From the NCBI RefSeq assembly GCF_022539315.1, contig NC_066332.1:2127001-2191000 (forward strand): a DNA stretch of 64,000 nt, read 5' to 3'. The DNA is from Serinus canaria (taxonomy: Eukaryota; Chordata; Aves; Passeriformes; Fringillidae). This document shows positions 12,408 to 24,567 of the stretch, in pieces. The position numbers were made by a program, and so were the translations under genes. The notes under the pieces were generated by a model that searched no databases, had not been told where the DNA came from, and saw nothing but the letters and a program-made list of their open reading frames with translations. Within the stretch, counting starts at the first letter, position 1. Each line of letters begins with the position of its first letter.

Positions 12408-13079
12408 CTATGGTAGAGGCTCATATGTTTTGATCCAGTATAATCCAAATGTATTTAGTCTGTATTTTATTCCACTTTGTAAACACGTTTTTTCCATAGC
12501 TGCAAATGTCTCCACAATTATTTGTTTCAATTTGTAAATTGAACAAAAGGCTTTAATAAACAATGTCCTCAGGCAGCCTCTCGTCTTCTTCTCATGGAGA
12601 AAGAGGATTTCTAAACCAGCAGCCTGTAAACTCCTCAGAAATTCAAAGGGAAAACTCCCACCATTTTGTCCAGCTTGGCCATTTAGAAGTCCAGAGCACT
12701 TCTTGCCATGAATAAACTCTGGCTGAGTTTGTAAATAAAGTTTGGGATGACAGTTGGTGCTTTGGAGCCTGCTGCTGGTGGCACTGCTCTCATCAGTGGC
12801 CCCACGTGTGACAGGAAGGAGCTGTTGGAGGAGACTCCAAGGCTCTGCATTGCTTGATTCAGTGCTCTGCAGCTGACCAGAATGTTTGATTTTGTACTCT
12901 GGGTTTCTGCTTATGGCTGCTAAGCTGTAATTAGACAAGGCTGAGCTCACCAAGCAGCTCCTGGCTGTGGATCCATGGACAGCTCGGGCCGTGGGGATCG
13001 ACAGGAGAAGCAAGGCTGCAAACTTTGCTGAAAATTCAAACTTCTCATAGCATCCCAATGCACAGCTGTATCCCTGCAT
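12408..13079 (-). other. 223-codon open frame of unknown meaning
   Basis: A minus-strand ATG-to-stop frame of 223 codons in repeat-free, ordinary-composition DNA. The conceptual protein has a Ser/Leu-rich first third, several Cys and a Lys-rich tail. I see no domain, signal peptide or membrane segment and do not recognise it. Against coding: no visible splice context, and plus-strand features overlap its 3' half, including a forkhead-type TGTAAACA at 12478-12485 and an 18-bp palindrome at 12526-12543. It is most likely a chance frame over a noncoding block; a lineage-specific or lncRNA-borne ORF is the alternative. Confidence 0.2.
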
Positions 13080-16000
13080 TTTGACAGTGGCTAAACCAGC
13101 CTTTAGCTACCCTAGATGCTGAGGAGTCTGAGCTGGAGAATTCCTAATTTGTGTTGGTTAAATCACTTTAAATCAGAGAAGTGTTCGATGCCCTCACTCG
13201 TGTGTGTTGATAACAAACACACACCCATTCACAGGCAGGAATTCATCTCCAAACATTGCAGTGGTTGCAAAAGAAAGTCAATCTTGTGCTGGTTCAGCTC
13301 ATCTCAGGATGAGGATGAAGGATTTTGGGAGGGAGAAAATAAGAACAACCAAAGCCCAACTAGAACTTAATGTGGCTGCTGCCATAAAAGACACAAAAAA
13401 TGCTTCTACAAATCCCTCACCAACAAAAGGAGGGTGTGGGGGAGAATCTCCTTCCTTTATTCAGTTCAAAACTGATTTTCAGGAGAAAGGTGCTGGGGTT
13501 TTGCTGACAGATCACCTGCTGGTTTTCCAGCCTTTATGCAATCTCTCTCCTTGGTACCTGTTGCAGACACACTGAGTCTCAGTGCATTATCTGCCCATGC
13601 TGGATTTCCTGGCATCAGGAGGCCTGGGATTGTTTATCCTCTTGCATTTTATGTTTTTTAATCCTTTTTTATTGTCCTTTCCTTGGGGATGGAACTGGTA
13701 ATATATCATATTACATCTGTGGTTCCCTGCTAGGTGATACTGTCTTTCTCACAAGCCTTTTGCTCATTTTGTGCAAAATAATGGCGTGTGAGGTTTTTGT
13801 TTTGGCTTTGGCCAGATTCTTCTCCCATTGACTTCATTGTTAGTGCTAATAAAACCATGGGAAATGTTTTGATGGCTTGGAGATTGCAGGGACTTGAGGT
13901 TTAAGCTTTGATACTGTATTGGCTGCTGCACATAATCTTTGGTAAACCAAAGATAAAAAGCAAAGCTTGTTTTAGAAAGCCATGGGCTTTGCAGAATGAC
14001 ACTTGGCAAATTTTGGTCCTCACTTTGTCAAGTATTTGCCCACATATCAGTAGTTTTGTGCCTGTGTTTACACTCGTTTTGCCTCCGGGCTCGTTTTAGT
14101 AAGTTGGATAAAGTGTTTATTATGTGGGTTGCAAAATATGTTCCTAATGGTGAGCTAACCCGTGGTGCCACAGAGACTGGGGGCTGTTGGGATCTCCTGT
14201 TGTGCAACAGAGAGTGGGGCAGGTAACCACAAGGCAGCCTGGGCCACCCCTGGGAGCCTGGCTGGCTGGGGCAGGGCAGGGCTTGGCTTTCCTCTCCCCC
14301 AGCCTTCCCCGCTGGCCTGGCTGGGCTGGAGGCTCCTGGCAGGCTCTGCTCCAGCTCCTGCAGTGCCCAGAGCCTCCCCTCTGAGAAATGAGAGCAAACT
14401 GCAGCAGCTCCAGGGCCTGGGCTTGGAGGCACAGCAGTGCCAGGGCAGCTCGTGGTGCTCCTGCTCTTGGCAGAGGGGTTGGGGGAGCTGCTGGGGAAGG
14501 GTCTGGGAAGTTCTCCTCACCCTTGGAGCTCTGCTCTGTGCCCTGGGCAGAGCAGTCCTGGGAGCACTCCCCACCATTTCAGCTGGTTTTCAGATGGATT
14601 TTGGGAGGCTGTTTCCATCCCCTGAGTGGTTTCAGGGTATCTCCCACGTGTCATCTCCCACATTGCTCTGGGTGCTCAGGAACTTTCTCACTTACAAAAA
14701 CCTCATTTAACAACTCTAAACCTAATGGAGGCTAAAGAATTTACTCTAAAATATAAGTTAGGCCACAGTCCTTGCAGAGCCAGAGTGCCTCCTGAAAATT
14801 CTCCTGGAAATAAATAACAATGAAAAAGTTTGCTCTCTTTAATGCAATAATATGTAGGAAGGTAGGACTTGTATTAAATTACTTTATATGTGATAAGATG
14901 TGATTATAATGAGGAAGGAGATTTATGATTGCTATAAAAAGAAATGTGATTGTATTATAGTTTAAATAAGTTATTTGCATTTCAGATTTATTTTGGAGTG
15001 GTGTCTTTAGGCACCAGCTGTACACTGGGTTCACATGTGCCAGGAGCTGTACAGAGAAAACAAGATTATTGCTGCTTCAGGAGCCTTGGGGAAAGTTGTG
15101 GCTTCCCGAGTTGTATCTGGGAATAAAAGTGGATTTCATGTGGGACCTTGTCCCTTCACTGCTGGCCAGTAAAAATTCCTTTGAGAATGGAGTTGGAAGG
15201 TGTGGCATGACCAAAACCTGGTGGGTCTCCCTAAAAGTCACCTTAGGAAATTGCTTTTTCCCCTCACTTCAATTTTTAAAAAATGTTTACACTTCTGTTA
15301 AGTGCAGACATTGATCCCCCAGCAGGTAGAGCTGAGATCCGAGGCTGTGTAAATAAGTGAGGGTGGATGAGGTGCAAATTGGGATCACACGTTCTGGAGT
15401 GGAGTGATTTACATCCTCTGGCTGCAGCAGTTCACTGGGGCTGCCCTGATAACCCTTGTTTACTGCCACATCAGCTTGTCCCAGGCCTGCTGAGCATCAG
15501 CACTGACTGAAGGTTTGATTCCCTGTTCTGCTTTCTGCTGCAAGGGTTTCATGCAGGAGAAATCCAAATGCCATCATCTGCAGCCTGCTCTGAGCTGAAA
15601 TTCCCATTTCAGGCTCTTCTCTGCAGACACCCTCAGGGAGCCAAAGTGTTAAAGGATTAACCCATCTCAAAATGCATGTTTGGGAGAATTCTGTGCTATA
15701 AACAGCATTTTGGAGCCTAGTGAGGGGCTGCAGCTGGTACCTGCCTGGAGTGACCGTGCCCATCCCAGGGAATTTGGGCATTTCAGGGCAATGGCAGAGG
15801 CTGTGCTCAGCCCCCAGAGCTGGGCTGGGGAGCTGATTGCCCAGACCATGGGGCCCATCCCTGTGAAGATGCCACTGCTGCCTGCCCAGCTGCCAGGGAT
15901 GCTGCTGGAGGCTCCAGGGAAAAGCCAAGCACATTCCCCAGGCTCTGGTACCTTTCTGAGTGATTCCCACAGGGCAGGATGGGAGCAGCTCCCACCCTTG

Positions 16001-16606
16001 ACTGCTCCTCGCTCCCAGCCTGCCAAGTTTCCACTCCTTTTGTAGGCACATGCTGGTGCCTGGGGATGGGAGGGAAAGGGCAGCATCCAGGGCAGCTCCA
16101 GCACCCTTCCTTCCCTGGAAGGTTCACACATGAGGGGAAGGATGAGCCTCCACACACAGATGTTGTGCAGGGGGCACAGCCTGGGGGTGCATCCCCTTCC
16201 CCTTGTCCCCACAGGGTTTTGCTTTCCTTGGTGTTTTTCTCTTCCATCTTCCTCAGCTTGTGGCTGCCCTGGTGCTCTCTGCAGCAACACCAAGAAACCT
16301 TGAAATAAATTCTCATGAAACACCACTGCAGAGGGTGAGGGGTGCTCCTAAACCATTCCTTGTGTGAAAACAAATCTGAAGCAAAGCTTTAAAACCCTCT
16401 CATATGGGAGACCCCTTCTCTTATGGGAAGAGCTGATTGTACCCAGCAGGCTCAGATTGCTGGTTTTCCCCTAAATTGGAAGAAAAGCAGCATCATGGCA
16501 TGGGGTTTTGAACATTCTGGGTGCTCCTTCACACCCTTGAACAACCCCACTTGAGCATGCATGGATACATCAAAGATACAACACCCAGAGCTGTGATACA
16601 GCCTAC
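13080..16606. other. Unique noncoding sequence with two GC-rich islands
   Basis: No gene recognised. GC-rich patches at about 14160-14620 and 15720-16200 carry several overlapping frames of 120-219 codons on both strands, which is what high GC produces by chance, and they have few CpGs. The sequence between them (14700-15000) is AT-rich and repeat-free. Confidence 0.5.
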
Positions 16607-16660
16607 AGAAAACCTTGGTGATAAAGAAATATCAGAAAACCTTGGTGATAAAGAAATATC
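16607..16660. repeat. 27-bp perfect tandem duplication
   Basis: Two identical 27-bp units, 16607-16633 and 16634-16660, beginning AGAAAACCTTGG and ending AAATATC. The length is a multiple of three, so it duplicates nine residues in an overlapping short frame, which I consider noncoding. Identity suggests a recent slippage or duplication event. Confidence 0.97.
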
Positions 16661-17599
16661 CTGTGATGGTCTGAAATCCAAGCTGGAAGCACAGGAAAAG
16701 TGCCCTGTGAGCAGAGCATCCATTTAGAGTAATTTTATTCCCCAAGCTTGTCCCCAAGACAGCTCCACAGAGGAATTTCAGCCTCTCTGAGAAGAGGAGG
16801 GGTAAGGAATGAGCTCAGTCACTCAAAGGAAAATTCAGCAAACTTTTCAGATAATGCATCTTGAATGCCAATATGTTGGATAGGTTGCAAGATGCTGGTT
16901 AATGAATGTTGAATTAGGATGTCAATATTCCCATTCTCCAACCTTTTAGGGTAATTTCACATGAATATTAAAAAAAAAAAAAATAAAACATCCAGCAGAT
17001 GTTTGTGCAGGATTCAGTTTTCAAGGGCAGCTTGATCTGGCCTGAAAGTTTCAGTCCAAGCAGTGGCAGCTGAAAGATGCCACTGTCACCTCTGTGGGCC
17101 TGGGGAAGTGCAGGGTGGTTCTGCACGTGTTTTGTGGCTTCTCTGTGTGTTCCTGCAAATGGGAACATCAAATCCTATCAACATTGTGGTGAATTTCAGT
17201 TTGATTTTTGTGTCTTGTGTGGAGTCCTGCTGTGCTGGGATTGCTGGGATTCTGGGGGAGAGGAGAGCTTAAAGGGATACGGGCAGGAGACAGGGAAGGG
17301 CAGTGCTGGGCTTTGTGGGTTCCCCTGCTCTCAGAGGGGTCACCTGTGCAGGGAAAGGTGCCTGAGTTCCCAGGCATGACTTCTGCAGTACCTAAAGTTG
17401 TATTCTTTGCACATCTGATCCTCTCCACCCAATGGAATTCCCCCTGCTGATGTAAATCTCCCAGCACCCAGTTCATGTTAGACCCAGGCTTAATTTTTGG
17501 ATGAGCAGCAGAGGCTTCTGTGGTTTTACAGTGCAGAAGGAATTGGTCATTTCCCTAAAAAATGATGGATTTGAGATCCATTCAAATGAGATATTTCTG
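16661..17599. other. Unique noncoding sequence
   Basis: No gene or recognisable repeat. It contains an A13-like run near 16970-16983 and short overlapping open frames around 17060-17480 with no recognisable product. Confidence 0.5.
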
Positions 17600-19660
17600 T
17601 CTTGTGACAAGAGCTTAATAGCTTCTTGCATTTGTGTTTGGAAACGTATTCTTTGAACTTTTGTGTAACATTCAGCCAGTCTAAGGCAAACATTCTTCTT
17701 CAGCTGGTAATAGGCTGTCTGGTGTCTGTAATTCAGTTATTTAGCTTTAAAATTAACTGTATATATTTGTAAGTTTTTAATTAAGATGTGTTTCTACTCG
17801 GAGCTTTTCAGAGCTTACTCAGAGGAGCATCAAACACTCGGCAGTTTTGGTCTTTCCTCTCTGCCTATTAGCTTCTCCCCCTCTGCTTATAAATTTCTGA
17901 TGACAGACATAAACATTTACCTCCGTGGGCATTACTTAACTCTGAGATCACTTTGTTCTATAAATACAAATAAATAAAAGGCCCTTTAATGGGTGAGGGG
18001 AAGCCAGCAGTGAAGTGGTTAAAGGTTTGTGCCGGCAGCCTGGCCAGCAGGAGCTGGCGGTGTGAGCAGGGGGGACGCCAGCCTGTCTCTAAACTTTTTG
18101 GCCCTCCCTGAGTGCAGAGATGAAGGAAGAGCCCTCTATAAATCACTGGAGATTAGAGACCCTGTTCTTGCCGACTCTGCAGGGTTGCACTGCTTAATGT
18201 CAAAGCCTCACGTATTACTTTAACAGCACTCCTTTTCTTTATTAAATCCACTTTGAAATAAAAAAATGATGATCTTTCCAGCGAGGGGGAGAAGGTCTAA
18301 AAGGATTTAGAAAGTATCTGTTATGTTACATTACGGAGACTAATAACTGCACAGGGAGTAGGTAACATTTTTGCACCATTTCAGAAAGTCAAATGAATAG
18401 ACTTTACAGAGTTTTCCTCCTTCAAAATATTTATTGCTGTTGATTTTGAGGAGCTTTTGTGGCCTCCTCGGTAAAGGTGGACTGAGCGTGAACGCCGGCG
18501 GGGATTTCCCTCCAGGTCTGCAAAATTCAATTTGCATCTTCATTTTTGCACGTCCTGCAGCATCTGGTTTTAGATTACTTGTTTTTAACCTCTGGATTTG
18601 TTCTGGAGGAATTTTATTCTGTCTCTATCTCCATCTGAGTATGATGAAGACATATTTTAAGCAGCTGTATCTGTGTCAAATGTCAGTGTTTGCCCATAGC
18701 CTCCCTGTCTTGAGGACATTGAGAGGCTTCCAGGCATTGCATATTTATCTACTATTATGACCTGATTTCTTCTGATTTGTGAAAGTCACATTAGGCAGGA
18801 TATGATTTTTTTTTTTAAGTGTGAGGTTAATGGGATTGTTTTTCTGTAAAACACTGGTTTTTTCCACATGTATTTAGTTACCTCCTTTAGTGCTTTGCAT
18901 CCCACCTAACAAATCTCCCGAGCCAGAGGAATTGCACATATGTATTTTTTTCTGCACATAAGTGTTTCAGATCCTCCAGGTCATTTAGTATCCATTAGGA
19001 CACTAAAGCTTCTTACTGTTTTCTCATTAATAGTCGAGTCTCTTACCACGACAAAAACAATTTCTGAGAGACAGGATTCTTTGAGAAACATCCCTGATGA
19101 AAGTCCTGGAAATCCTAACAACAAATGTTGTCAAGTTAGATTTCAGCGAAGCATTTCTGTTCCACTGTGCAGCATTATGCCCCAGGAATGTCGTTTTTCT
19201 TTTAGTCTCATGACTTTAAACACAACATTGGCATGAAACCCATTAAGAATAACAGATTTATAAGCTCTTGTTGATGGATTCTGTTCAAATGCAGTAGGAT
19301 GGAAGGTGAAAATATTTTTAGTCTTTAAATGTATTAAAAATAAACTGTGATTATTTTAATTCTCTACATTTGAAGTCATTTGCTCCCTTGCCACCGTCCC
19401 CGGCGTGTTTTTCTACCCGTTCACAGTTCATTTACGATACAGTTTTGAAGTTTGGAAATAGTTCACACCTATAAAACGCGGTTTTGCCTTTGCCAGGGAA
19501 AATGAATATTGTTTTGCAATGCATCTTATCCAAAAGTTGACAAGTAACAGCTTTTTTTGCTGCTCCACTCTGACAAACAGCTTGAAGGTATCACCTTTGT
19601 AGGCGGCTGCCGCAATGAACTGCAGATATTCATTTTAGCTGTTTGTACTCCGTGTGTTCT
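17600..19660. promoter_or_regulatory. Candidate regulatory block, 2 kb, repeat-free
   Basis: This is the longest stretch here with the look of vertebrate conserved noncoding DNA: AT-rich, free of recognisable transposons, dense in transcription-factor-like words, and with CpGs kept at isolated spots. Visible motifs include TTAATTAA (17777-17784), an octamer ATTTGCAT (18530-18537), a SOX-like ATTGTT (19508-19513), several ATAAA/CATAAA words, and TATAAAACGCG (19470-19480). No reading frame in it exceeds 108 codons. The call is inference; orthologous alignment would settle it. A coding exon is unlikely because stops are frequent in all frames. Confidence 0.45.
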
Positions 19661-19779
19661 TTCATGTGCTCAGGAATATTGCCCAGTTCCAAAGTATGAG
19701 CTCTTAAAATAACTGGAAATGGGGGTGGGGTCAGGATTTTGTATAAACAGGGCGAGTTGCTGGGGCTGGATGGATGCAC

Positions 19780-20290
19780 TGGAGGATCCCAGGAGCTCGG
19801 TGCAGCAGAGCAGGAGGTTATCGCATCCCCGAGCAGCGATGCCGACGTTCCGACCAGCAGTTGGTGTTTTATTAGGAGAGAACAACTCTATAAAAGGAAC
19901 AGGAGATTCAATCATAATATAGCGGGGTGACATGAAGGCAGCTGACAGCATGGCTTCAAAACCCATTTAAGATCCAAGAAAAGTTGCCACAAGTAATGTG
20001 CTGCAGCTGGGGAGAGCGTTTTGGAAAAAAGCAGAACCTGCCACAGCCCTGCGGATTCGCGTTCCCGAGCGGAGCCGTCGCCTCGCACGGAAAGGCTGGG
20101 CTGGGCTGGGCCCTCTTACCACCCACAGGCAGGGCTGGGAAAGATCTCTCACCCCGTGTTTGTGTGTGCTTTTCCTGCTGAAAGTGGTTTGGGGAGAAGA
20201 GGGAAGCAGTGACCAGGCTGGTGGTTGGGGTTGGAAAGAGAGGGAGCCAAGCGCTGGCTGCGAGGTGGCGGAGCGCGTTCTTCTGGAGGG
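19780..20290. promoter_or_regulatory. Local CpG-dense patch, possible promoter or enhancer
   Basis: CpG is rare in most of the window but clusters here: about six CpGs within 19818-19852 and about nine within 20050-20092, then several more to 20280. A textbook TATA-type TATAAAAGG sits at 19889-19897. The patch directly follows the AT-rich candidate block. It could mark a noncoding-RNA start, an alternative promoter or an unmethylated enhancer. The density is below a classic CpG island over the full 500 bp. Overlapping frames of 118-131 codons on both strands are not convincing genes. Confidence 0.3.
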
Positions 20291-20469
20291 GCTTTGCTGT
20301 GGGAGCAGATGCTTCCAAGAAGGGCCATTTTGGAAAGGAAAAGTGCTCCAATGAGGGGATTTTTAATGATATGTGAAGAAGTGAAATGCAATTTATAATA
20401 AAATTTTTAAAAATATTCTTCCCCTTTGTTCTCTCTGCTGTCTGGCAGTTCTGTCACTGTTCTTTGGGT
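20291..20469. other. Unique spacer before CR1
   Basis: Short AT-rich noncoding stretch with an ATAATAAAATTTTTAAAAATA patch near 20395. No gene seen. Confidence 0.5.
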
Positions 20470-20655
20470 CACCTCTCCTGGATGGAACATTCCCCAGGGA
20501 AGTGGTGGAGTCACTGTCCTTGGAAGTGTCCAAAAAAATCAGTAGATGTGGTACTTCCAAGTGTGGTTTAGTGGGCATGGGGGTGTTAGGCCAAAGGTTG
20601 GACTTGATGATCTTGGAGGTCCTTTCCAACCTCAATAATTCTGGGATTCCATGAC
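20470..20655 (+). mobile_element. CR1 LINE, 3' end with terminal motif
   Basis: Plus-strand CR1 tail: CCCAGGGAAGTGGTGGAGTC, TTGGAAGTGTCCAAAAAAAT, GTGGTTTAGTGGGCATGGGG, GGTTGGACTTGATGATCTTG, GAGGTCCTTTCCAACCTCAA, and a diverged terminal ATTCTGGGATTCCATG. It belongs to the same subfamily style as the 3075-3470 copy (it carries the 'TTTAGTGG' segment) but in the opposite orientation. It is 5'-truncated to about 185 bp. Confidence 0.93.
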
Positions 20656-22650
20656 CAGCATTGATGTCTTTCATCTCTCTTCCTCTGAAACCCATGAGCC
20701 AAGTCCTGAGAGGTGCAAAGCCCTTCTAAATCTAAGGCAAAGACTGGAACATTTAAAAGTATAAACTTTGCTGTGCCAGAACTGGTTTGGTTTGGGACTG
20801 CTGAAACCCAAGTAATTGGGGAAGTGGAATACTTTGGAAATAGGATACTCTAGTGTGTCCAGCCTAAGAATGTGCTTCTAAAGATTGTTAAATTTGCATT
20901 TTTAAAAGAAATCTGGGAAGAGCTTCATGCCTCTCTGCTTTACTGGGAAGTGACTGACAGCTGGATGGACTTCCCAAGGATGGATTTTCCAAGGGCAGCA
21001 ATATCAGCAAGGGTGGTGTCTGTATCTAGAGAGAAGTTGGCCAATTTTCTACTCAGCTATGATCCAGATCAAAATTAACTGATATTTTGGCTGGAAGTAT
21101 CATGTCAATTTATGTAAGAAAAGGTCATCTTCTCCCTGGTAGAAGGTAATGCTAATTTAGGAATAAACAGCATTTATTTTTTTTTTAGTTGTTTTTGTAG
21201 ATGTGTAAAAATGCACACAAAAATGCATTGCATGGAAAGGAGCTCAAAGAGGAGAAGCAAGATTAAAACAAATATCACTGGGTTTTCTGAGTAATTACAA
21301 GGAATTTCTGCATGTTCTCTTCTACAAGGGCAGCACAAATACTGTGTAAAGAAAATTTCAGAATTAACACATAGGTTTGTGCTGCTTCCATGCACAGGGG
21401 AAAAGTAACCAGCACTGAAAAAAAAATCCCTCAAACAAGTGAATGTTTCATTTTTAATTTACCTGTATTAGAAGCAGAATCAAAATAGTTACAGTAAGTG
21501 TTTGGAATTCCTTTTTTTATTAAAAAATTCCATACCGATTGTATTTGTTGAAAAAACCAGAGGCACAGGTAGAATTAGGAAATCCAGGCTACCCCATCAG
21601 CCTCAACATTGCATGGAATTGACTTTGGATTGGGCACCTGGTGACACTGACACAGAGAGGTGAAGAATGAGCTCTGGGGTGGGGAAAGGTTTCCTGCCCT
21701 CCGTGGCATCTTCTGAGCCCTGGAGTTTGGCATGGTTTGACCACAGAGTGCAAGGACAGCTTGATGAAAAAATGTGTTCAGAGCTCCTTGTGCCACTTGA
21801 TTCCTGCCTTTCCCCTCCTTTTGGAACTCCCTAATTTCTCTAAGGTGCTGCATCTCATGCCAGAGAGGGATTGAGTAGGAATCTAAAGAACCATTTTTTT
21901 GTGGGGTGTGAAAAGTTGGGGGTTGTTTGCTGCTGTTGTCTCCCTCCCATATTAATGCCTGGTAAGGTAACACAGAATTCCATGTGCTCTCTGCCCAGGA
22001 ATCAGCTCAGCAAGGAGGCTGGGGCTGTTAGCAATGCAAGTCTCTGTCATCCAGAAAACAAGGGGCTTAAAGATTATGGACTAATTTCACACTTCCCATG
22101 GCATGGCATTACTGGTGCAGAAAATGATGGAGAATAAGCTGAGCACTCATTTGCCCGTAAACCTACAGGGGGGTAATGTCCTAAAAAGCCACTGAAATTG
22201 GATCTGTGGAAAATGAACTCATTTTTTAAGTGGGTCACAACATCTGTGATTATCTCGTTGGGATTACGAGCGTGATCCTGCTGGGGGAGCAGCCACTGCT
22301 TCCCCTGGCCTTCTCCCCTCTGTGCCCAGCCTGGCAGGGACTCCTGGGGTGCCCTGCACATCCCCTCGTGGCTGGCTGGCTGAAAAAGCATGGAGCAAGG
22401 TCTAGGAATGCTCAAAACTTCATTCCTGCCTTAAAAGCAGAGATTTGAAATCAGGGATATGTTTTGACTGCTGTTAAAATGACTCCGTGCTCTTCTGTGC
22501 TTTTGTCTTCTGCCTTCTTGGAGGGAACTGAAATAGTCTCAAGATTTGAAAATTATGTAGAAAATAATTTGGTTTAGAAGCCACACAGAGCTTTGAGTCA
22601 TGGTGGAGGGGGCATGGACCTTCCTGCTCTTCCCTTCTGCTGAAGGGATC

Positions 22651-22677
22651 CAGTTTGGATCAGGGGGATCCAAACTG
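22651..22677. repeat. Perfect 11-bp inverted repeat
   Basis: CAGTTTGGATC (22651-22661) faces GATCCAAACTG (22667-22677) across a 5-nt AGGGG loop. Transcribed from either strand it would fold into a short hairpin. No T-run follows, and in a vertebrate context it is not a bacterial-type terminator. Its function is unknown and it may be chance. Confidence 0.85.
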
Positions 22678-24549
22678 TGCAGGGGGCAGAATATTTTCTC
22701 TATGAGCAGGCCTGGTGTCAAAATTTAAAACAAATTCATAAAAACCTCCTTTTCTGCTGAGCCCCCTTGGTTGTCAGGGAAAGGACGTGATCTTTTTAGC
22801 ACATTTGGGGCTTTCTTTCACCCCACCTCAGAGCTGGCTCTCATTTCTCCTCTTGCAATCCCTTTGTGAATGTCTTTGGGGCAAACACAAAGGATTTGAA
22901 CCTCTTAGCAGCTCTTCCTACACAGCCTTCCAAGAATGGGGCCTTGCTCTAGCCCTCGAGGCACTTCAGCTGTACATGTGGTGATTTAATCCTTGGAAGA
23001 TGTGGGAATCCTCAAAACTGCCTGCTGGGATTTGGGGTGGAATCTCAATTTCCTTCCTCTCAGGTGGAGCACCCTGAGAAAAAAGGGCTGTGGTGGTGGC
23101 ATCTGTTCCCAAGGAGCCCCCAGAGCTCTCCCTGCTCCCTCTGCTCTGCCAGCACATCAGGTGGGATGGGGGACAGACTCCTGAAGCCATGAAATTGGGG
23201 CATTTTTCACACCCTAATGGTACCGGCAGTTTTATGGCAAAGAATCCTCTTTGCACAGGCAACCTGTGCTCCCAGAAGGGTGATCTTGAAAGGATTTAGA
23301 AACAAAACTGACTGAAACTTGAAAAATGTGAAGCACTCAGAGGAAAAGCTGCCCTCTGTTAGACTAGTTCTGTAGCAAAGATAAAAACCCCACAGGATAA
23401 AAGCCAAAACTGGTGCTCACACTCCTGCTGAAGGCTCTGAGCAGAAGCTGCCCTGAGCTCCTCGTTGGGGCAAATCATTGCAAAAAGCTGCTTTGACCAG
23501 GTTGTTTTGCTCTGGGGCAGCAGGGGGGTCAGAGGCTCCCAGAGGTTCTTTCCTGCCCCAGGGGCACCCAGCATTGTTCTAGAGGAGTCCCAAACAACGC
23601 TGGAGCCCCGTCCTTGTTTACCTGACACCCATCTGGGCTTTGTTTTGCTCCTGGTGGCACTTGGTGTCTGCTCAGGCTCTCCCCAGTAAAATAGGAAATG
23701 GTAAAAGACAAAGAAGCAGAGGGCAAGGCAGAGCAGGGAGAGGATTGATGCTGCTGTGGGGACAGAGGTGACGCCTGCAAGGGGCTCTGAAACCTGCCAA
23801 CTTCAGTTTTTGTGTGTTCCAGCTTTGCATATAATTAGCTGAGAAACACTCGATTGTTTTTTCCATGCCTGAAAGAGAGCAGGAAGCTGCAGAGGGCTGA
23901 GATCTGGGGGCACATTTCTGGAGGAAGGACCCACAGAGCTTTCAGATGCTGTTTATAAATGTCAGCCCTGTCCCAACCTGGGCTCAGGAGCACAGAGGTC
24001 TTGTCCTGAAGCATGACAAAGCAATTATTGATCTCCCAGACAGGGAAAGCAGCACTACAAAAGCACCAGGGACAGCAGAGAGAGGGGGGAACGTGCCAAG
24101 GAGATGGAAGGAGAGGCCAAGGACAGGTTAGCAGAGGAGTGGGCCTGAATCCAAACACCCCAGATGCAAAATCCCTGAGTTTTGGTAAACTTGGATTAGC
24201 ATGTAAGAACAAACAGAAGAACACAGCTGGCCTTGCAGCTCTCTCATTGATTAAACAATATCTGCAGGGCTTTGAAGTCTGGAGAAGTTTGGGGAGCTCA
24301 GGCTCGCCGTTTATCTGCCAGGGCTGAAGTATTCCATCCTGGTTTTCTGTTCTAGCACCTCTGCAAAGGGGCTTTCTAATGAGCTAAATATATAGAAAGG
24401 TGGAGGGAGAAACTTGGGAGTCCTGCATGGAAAAGATCTATTTCGAGAAGGCCTGTAGGAGCTGCCCTGGAGGCAGTTTTGAGAGGCTCTATCCACTCCC
24501 TGGGCAGATTTCCTCTTGGCATTGCTTCCATCTTCCCACTCAGGATGTT

Positions 24550-24567
24550 GAGAGAGAGAGAGAGAGA
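24550..24567. repeat. (GA)9 microsatellite
   Basis: Eighteen bases of uninterrupted GA dinucleotide between unique flanks. Confidence 0.95.

Noticed and set aside
14150..14620. Possible CpG island
   Set aside because: High GC but very few CpG dinucleotides.
14155..14710. Several 115-182-codon frames on both strands
   Set aside because: GC-rich patch with low stop density; frames overlap in all directions and have G/A/L/P/S/W-biased composition.
15667..16326. 219-codon minus-strand frame
   Set aside because: GC-rich patch, Gly/Pro/Trp-rich chance composition, overlapped by two other minus frames.
22651..22677. Rho-independent terminator
   Set aside because: Hairpin lacks a following T run and the genome is vertebrate.
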